A DNA stretch of 52,220 bases, taken from positions 1 to 52,220 of the forward strand of contig JAKUOW010000011.1 in NCBI GenBank assembly GCA_022451045.1, written 5' to 3'. Every line of letters starts with the position of its first letter. The first letter of the stretch is position 1. Shown here piece by piece: positions 49,811 through 52,220 of the stretch. The translations under genes were made by a program, and so were the position numbers. Below the pieces are notes generated by a model. It worked only from the letters and a program-made list of their open reading frames with translations. It had not been told where the DNA came from and did not search any database. Source of the stretch: Pirellulales bacterium (GTDB lineage: Bacteria > Planctomycetota > Planctomycetia > Pirellulales > Pirellulaceae).

Positions 49811-52220
49811 TCATTCGTCTAAATCTACAACGACTTTATCTTTACTTGGTTTAGGAGTTGATGAAACACCGAGTAAGGCGTCCATTTTTCCTTCATCAGG
49901 CTGACTAATTACGACATCGTATTTTCCGGCTTCAAAGACATGCGGCTGGAACTTAGACCCTAATACTCGCAGCGTGTAGATAACTTCACCACTATCGTGA
50001 TTGCGGACTTGAATCACTGGGTTGTTAGTCCCTTTGACCTGAATCGGGGGCAGATAGCCAACGGCTTTCTTAGCAAAATTGTCTGATTGCTTAATAGTAC
50101 GTGGCCAACCGGGGTATTGTCTCGAATCTGATTTACTGGGATCCGCAAACCGCGGCCAACACTCCATCGTGATCGTTTGATCCTGTTTATTCATTCGTAC
50201 AATGCCGTAGCCTGGCATATTGTTGTGAAGATCTTTGGGTTCTACCCCCATGTCTTTTCCGGGATTCGTCGCAGCAAAGACGGTTACCTTGTTCTTAAAG
50301 CCATCGAGATGATCCCCTTGCCACGTTGGCGCTGTTACCGGGCGGTTACTGCCAATAGACTTTGGCATCCACTTTCGTGGATAGAAGTTAGCAATGGAAG
50401 GTACGCAAAAAGACCAAATCGAGTCACGGTGATCATCGATCCCATGATGTACGATGGTTGCCAAGTGTTGATCACCGGCGAGATGAAAAGCAAATCCTTT
50501 ACGAAGAGCTTCTATTGCACGATTGCGACCTGATTGTGGCCAGCCATTACTATCCAGATCCGCAATCAAATATTCCAGTCCGCCGCCATGATGTGTAGCC
50601 ATCCCGGCAAATATCGTTTGCGAGAGGGCTATTTTCATATCAGCCTGCTTCCAGTCCTGCGACCAATGATCCAAAAAATCCAATTGTCGCTGACCAAGTA
50701 ATTGCACGCCGTCAACATCTGCAAGCATCACATCAAAACCAGGGTCGTTGATATGATCTGGTCGAGCTGTTCCAGTTGGTGGCAATCGACCGGCACATCC
50801 ACTCTTGAACTTACGGTCTTCCAGTATGGCGAAGCTAACACGTCCGTATGTCATATCTGTGTAATAAACACCGATACCCTGCTCCACGGGTGTCGCATCG
50901 AATGGATCAGGCAAGTGGCTTGTTTGAGTGCGTTCCACCATGCGAACAAATTCTGCCGGATGTACATAACCGCCGAAATGATCCCGATGGATAGGACGTC
51001 CGGCCTCACCCCATAGATTACCCTGATATACATCATGGTCATCAGGGATGGTGATACAGGGTATGTCTCTTGCAATATCTCGATATGCCCAGCACCATAA
51101 ATACCACTTATATAGATAGTCATCTAAGAGATGTTCGCGATCTGCAAAAGTGGGACTTCGGCCTTCATAAATCTGGTCACCTGAGAAAAAGAGGACATCC
51201 GGGTCATGAATGGCTACATGTTTAGTGACATCTGCGTGCGGAAACCAGCTTCCAGTGCGCCAATCAAAAGGTGTCTGACCAATTCGGTGTGACATGTTGT
51301 GATTTCCAGTGAAACCGGCAATCACAAGCTCTTTCTTTCGTAGCGGTTCTTTGCGAATGATCCCCGACCAGGCATGGATCTTTCTAGTACCGTCCCAATC
51401 TTTAGCTACATATTCAACACGGAAGGGCACATCCTTACTGCTATCCCAATTTTCCACTCGTAGCTGAACCGTATTCCCTGGGCGAATTACAGCACCGGTT
51501 GAAACCAGGTTCCACTCATCGGCCTTGTTTATAAACAGCCGAGCACTATCAGCATCTTCTACACTTACAGGTGCCAACTGGGCCGTCATCTTCAACGTGT
51601 TTTCATGCAACGTGTATTGAGTGGCAAGGATTGGCCCAAAAGATCGTTCCGGCATTTGTTTGAAACGCGTTCCAGAGAGCTTTAGTGCATTGAACCAATA
51701 CACGCCGCATTCGTCGTCACCCGAGATCTGGCCGGGGTGGGCAGCGATTGCAACATTTCCGATTAACCGTTGGCCATCGACTTCCATTTCGCGTGTTTGC
51801 AAAGGGACATCTGGATCACTTGTAAATAGCGAGAGTCTCAACTTATATTTTTCGTTTTCAATTGGTTCGCCGTACAAGACGAGCCGTCCAGCCATGAGTT
51901 TTTCGATCGGTGCATCAACAGGGATTGCATTTTCATTTCCTTCAAGCACATAAAGCTCAGCAATTGTTGTGCTTGGCCGCGCTAGATGGGCATCCAGAGC
52001 AACAAGTTTAAGAAAGCGTGCGTGAGTGGAATCAAAACGGATGATCTGTAATTCACCATTGTCCGGTAGTGCCCCTTCTTTCAGGGGTTTTCCCCAATCC
52101 TCAGGATTGTTGCTGGCATATAACTGAAAACGTTTGATCCGTCCGGCTGTCTGCTCGATACGCGGTTGATATGCGATGCCGTTAAAGCCTTGCTCAGATT
52201 GCATGTCAATAACAACATAA
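49811..52220 (-). CDS. PhoD-like metallophosphatase with discoidin-type domain (cut by right edge)
   Basis: At least 802 residues; the frame runs open to the right edge, so the true start is outside (the first Met seen is not the start). The leading part YVVIDMQSEQGFNGIAYQPR ... ARFLKLVAL is the end of an F5/8-type (discoidin) carbohydrate-binding domain. A beta-rich spacer follows, then a PhoD-type phosphatase: FFSGDQIYEG, IPDDHDVYQGN, TIFAGMATHHGG and HLAGDQHLA, which supply the metal ligands. The family cleaves phosphomono- or diesters outside the cell. The tail has Lys/Asp-rich ends (VVVDLDE). The attached sugar-binding domain suggests phosphorylated glycans as targets (inference). Confidence 0.85.
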   Translation of the reverse strand, partial: YVVIDMQSEQGFNGIAYQPRIEQTAGRIKRFQLYASNNPEDWGKPLKEGALPDNGELQIIRFDSTHARFLKLVALDAHLARPSTTIAELYVLEGNENAIPVDAPIEKLMAGRLVLYGEPIENEKYKLRLSLFTSDPDVPLQTREMEVDGQRLIGNVAIAAHPGQISGDDECGVYWFNALKLSGTRFKQMPERSFGPILATQYTLHENTLKMTAQLAPVSVEDADSARLFINKADEWNLVSTGAVIRPGNTVQLRVENWDSSKDVPFRVEYVAKDWDGTRKIHAWSGIIRKEPLRKKELVIAGFTGNHNMSHRIGQTPFDWRTGSWFPHADVTKHVAIHDPDVLFFSGDQIYEGRSPTFADREHLLDDYLYKWYLWCWAYRDIARDIPCITIPDDHDVYQGNLWGEAGRPIHRDHFGGYVHPAEFVRMVERTQTSHLPDPFDATPVEQGIGVYYTDMTYGRVSFAILEDRKFKSGCAGRLPPTGTARPDHINDPGFDVMLADVDGVQLLGQRQLDFLDHWSQDWKQADMKIALSQTIFAGMATHHGGGLEYLIADLDSNGWPQSGRNRAIEALRKGFAFHLAGDQHLATIVHHGIDDHRDSIWSFCVPSIANFYPRKWMPKSIGSNRPVTAPTWQGDHLDGFKNKVTVFAATNPGKDMGVEPKDLHNNMPGYGIVRMNKQDQTITMECWPRFADPSKSDSRQYPGWPRTIKQSDNFAKKAVGYLPPIQVKGTNNPVIQVRNHDSGEVIYTLRVLGSKFQPHVFEAGKYDVVISQPDEGKMDALLGVSSTPKPSKDKVVVDLDE

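Noticed and set aside
1-52220. Defence islands, prophage, CRISPR, integrons, tRNA or rRNA genes
   Set aside because: None of the characteristic genes, arrays or conserved RNA sequences was found; the content is metabolic and secreted throughout.

Overview
The window is a stretch of planctomycete chromosome, most like a marine member of the Pirellulales or a near relative. This is inferred from gene content only: several secreted cytochrome-type DUF1549/DUF1553 proteins (PSCyt/PSD), six twin-arginine DUF1501 proteins, DUF1080 domains, sulfatases, PPC-domain proteins, exported Gfo/Idh/MocA oxidoreductases and SMP-30 lactonases. I found no rRNA, tRNA, CRISPR array, integrase, transposase or phage gene. 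Both edges cut genes: a TauD/TfdA-like dioxygenase on the left, and a PhoD-like phosphatase with a discoidin-type domain on the right.

Layout. 1-1620 (minus): PQQ-type beta-propeller protein, then the truncated dioxygenase. 1811-5759 (plus): a complete ribose-type sugar ABC importer (binding lipoprotein, double ATPase, permease with an extra extracytoplasmic insert). 5868-6357: an isolated F-ATPase subunit c gene between strong hairpins. 6469-8947: convergent SMP-30 lactonase and exported Gfo/Idh oxidoreductase, flanked by copies of a dispersed palindromic repeat. 9267-13319: PSCyt/DUF1501 pair (locus a). 13471-19545: double DUF1080 protein, large alpha/beta hydrolase, hydroxypyruvate-isomerase-like enzyme, and an isochorismatase-ThuA fusion. 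19553-27254: two DUF1501 genes diverging from a PSCyt gene broken by one in-frame amber codon, then a PPC protein (locus b). 27299-29147: CpdA-like phosphodiesterase and a second SMP-30 lactonase. 29432-38434: PSCyt, DUF1501, PPC (locus c), then a fused double sulfatase. 38439-48126 (minus): PSCyt with an inserted beta-rich module, two DUF1501 genes, a TolB-like propeller (locus d), a ceramidase-like protein and a second exported Gfo/Idh enzyme. 48349-52220 (minus): PhoD-like phosphatase followed by an FGGY sugar kinase.

How it may fit together (inference). Nearly everything is exported and acts on carbohydrates. Exported Gfo/Idh oxidoreductases, DUF1080 (3-keto-glycoside hydrolase/lyase family), ThuA, a TIM-barrel isomerase, lactonases, a sugar ABC importer and an FGGY kinase are the parts expected for oxidative (3-keto) glycoside breakdown. 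Sulfatases could remove sulfate first. The c-type cytochrome PSCyt proteins could carry electrons. The four PSCyt/DUF1501 loci fall into two architectures: CX2CH haem motif with a 483/479-residue DUF1501, versus CX4CH with Ig-like repeats, a CDG-RR type DUF1501 and a PPC protein. That split, the amber-broken gene and the repeat family whose copies touch gene ends are the most interesting observations.
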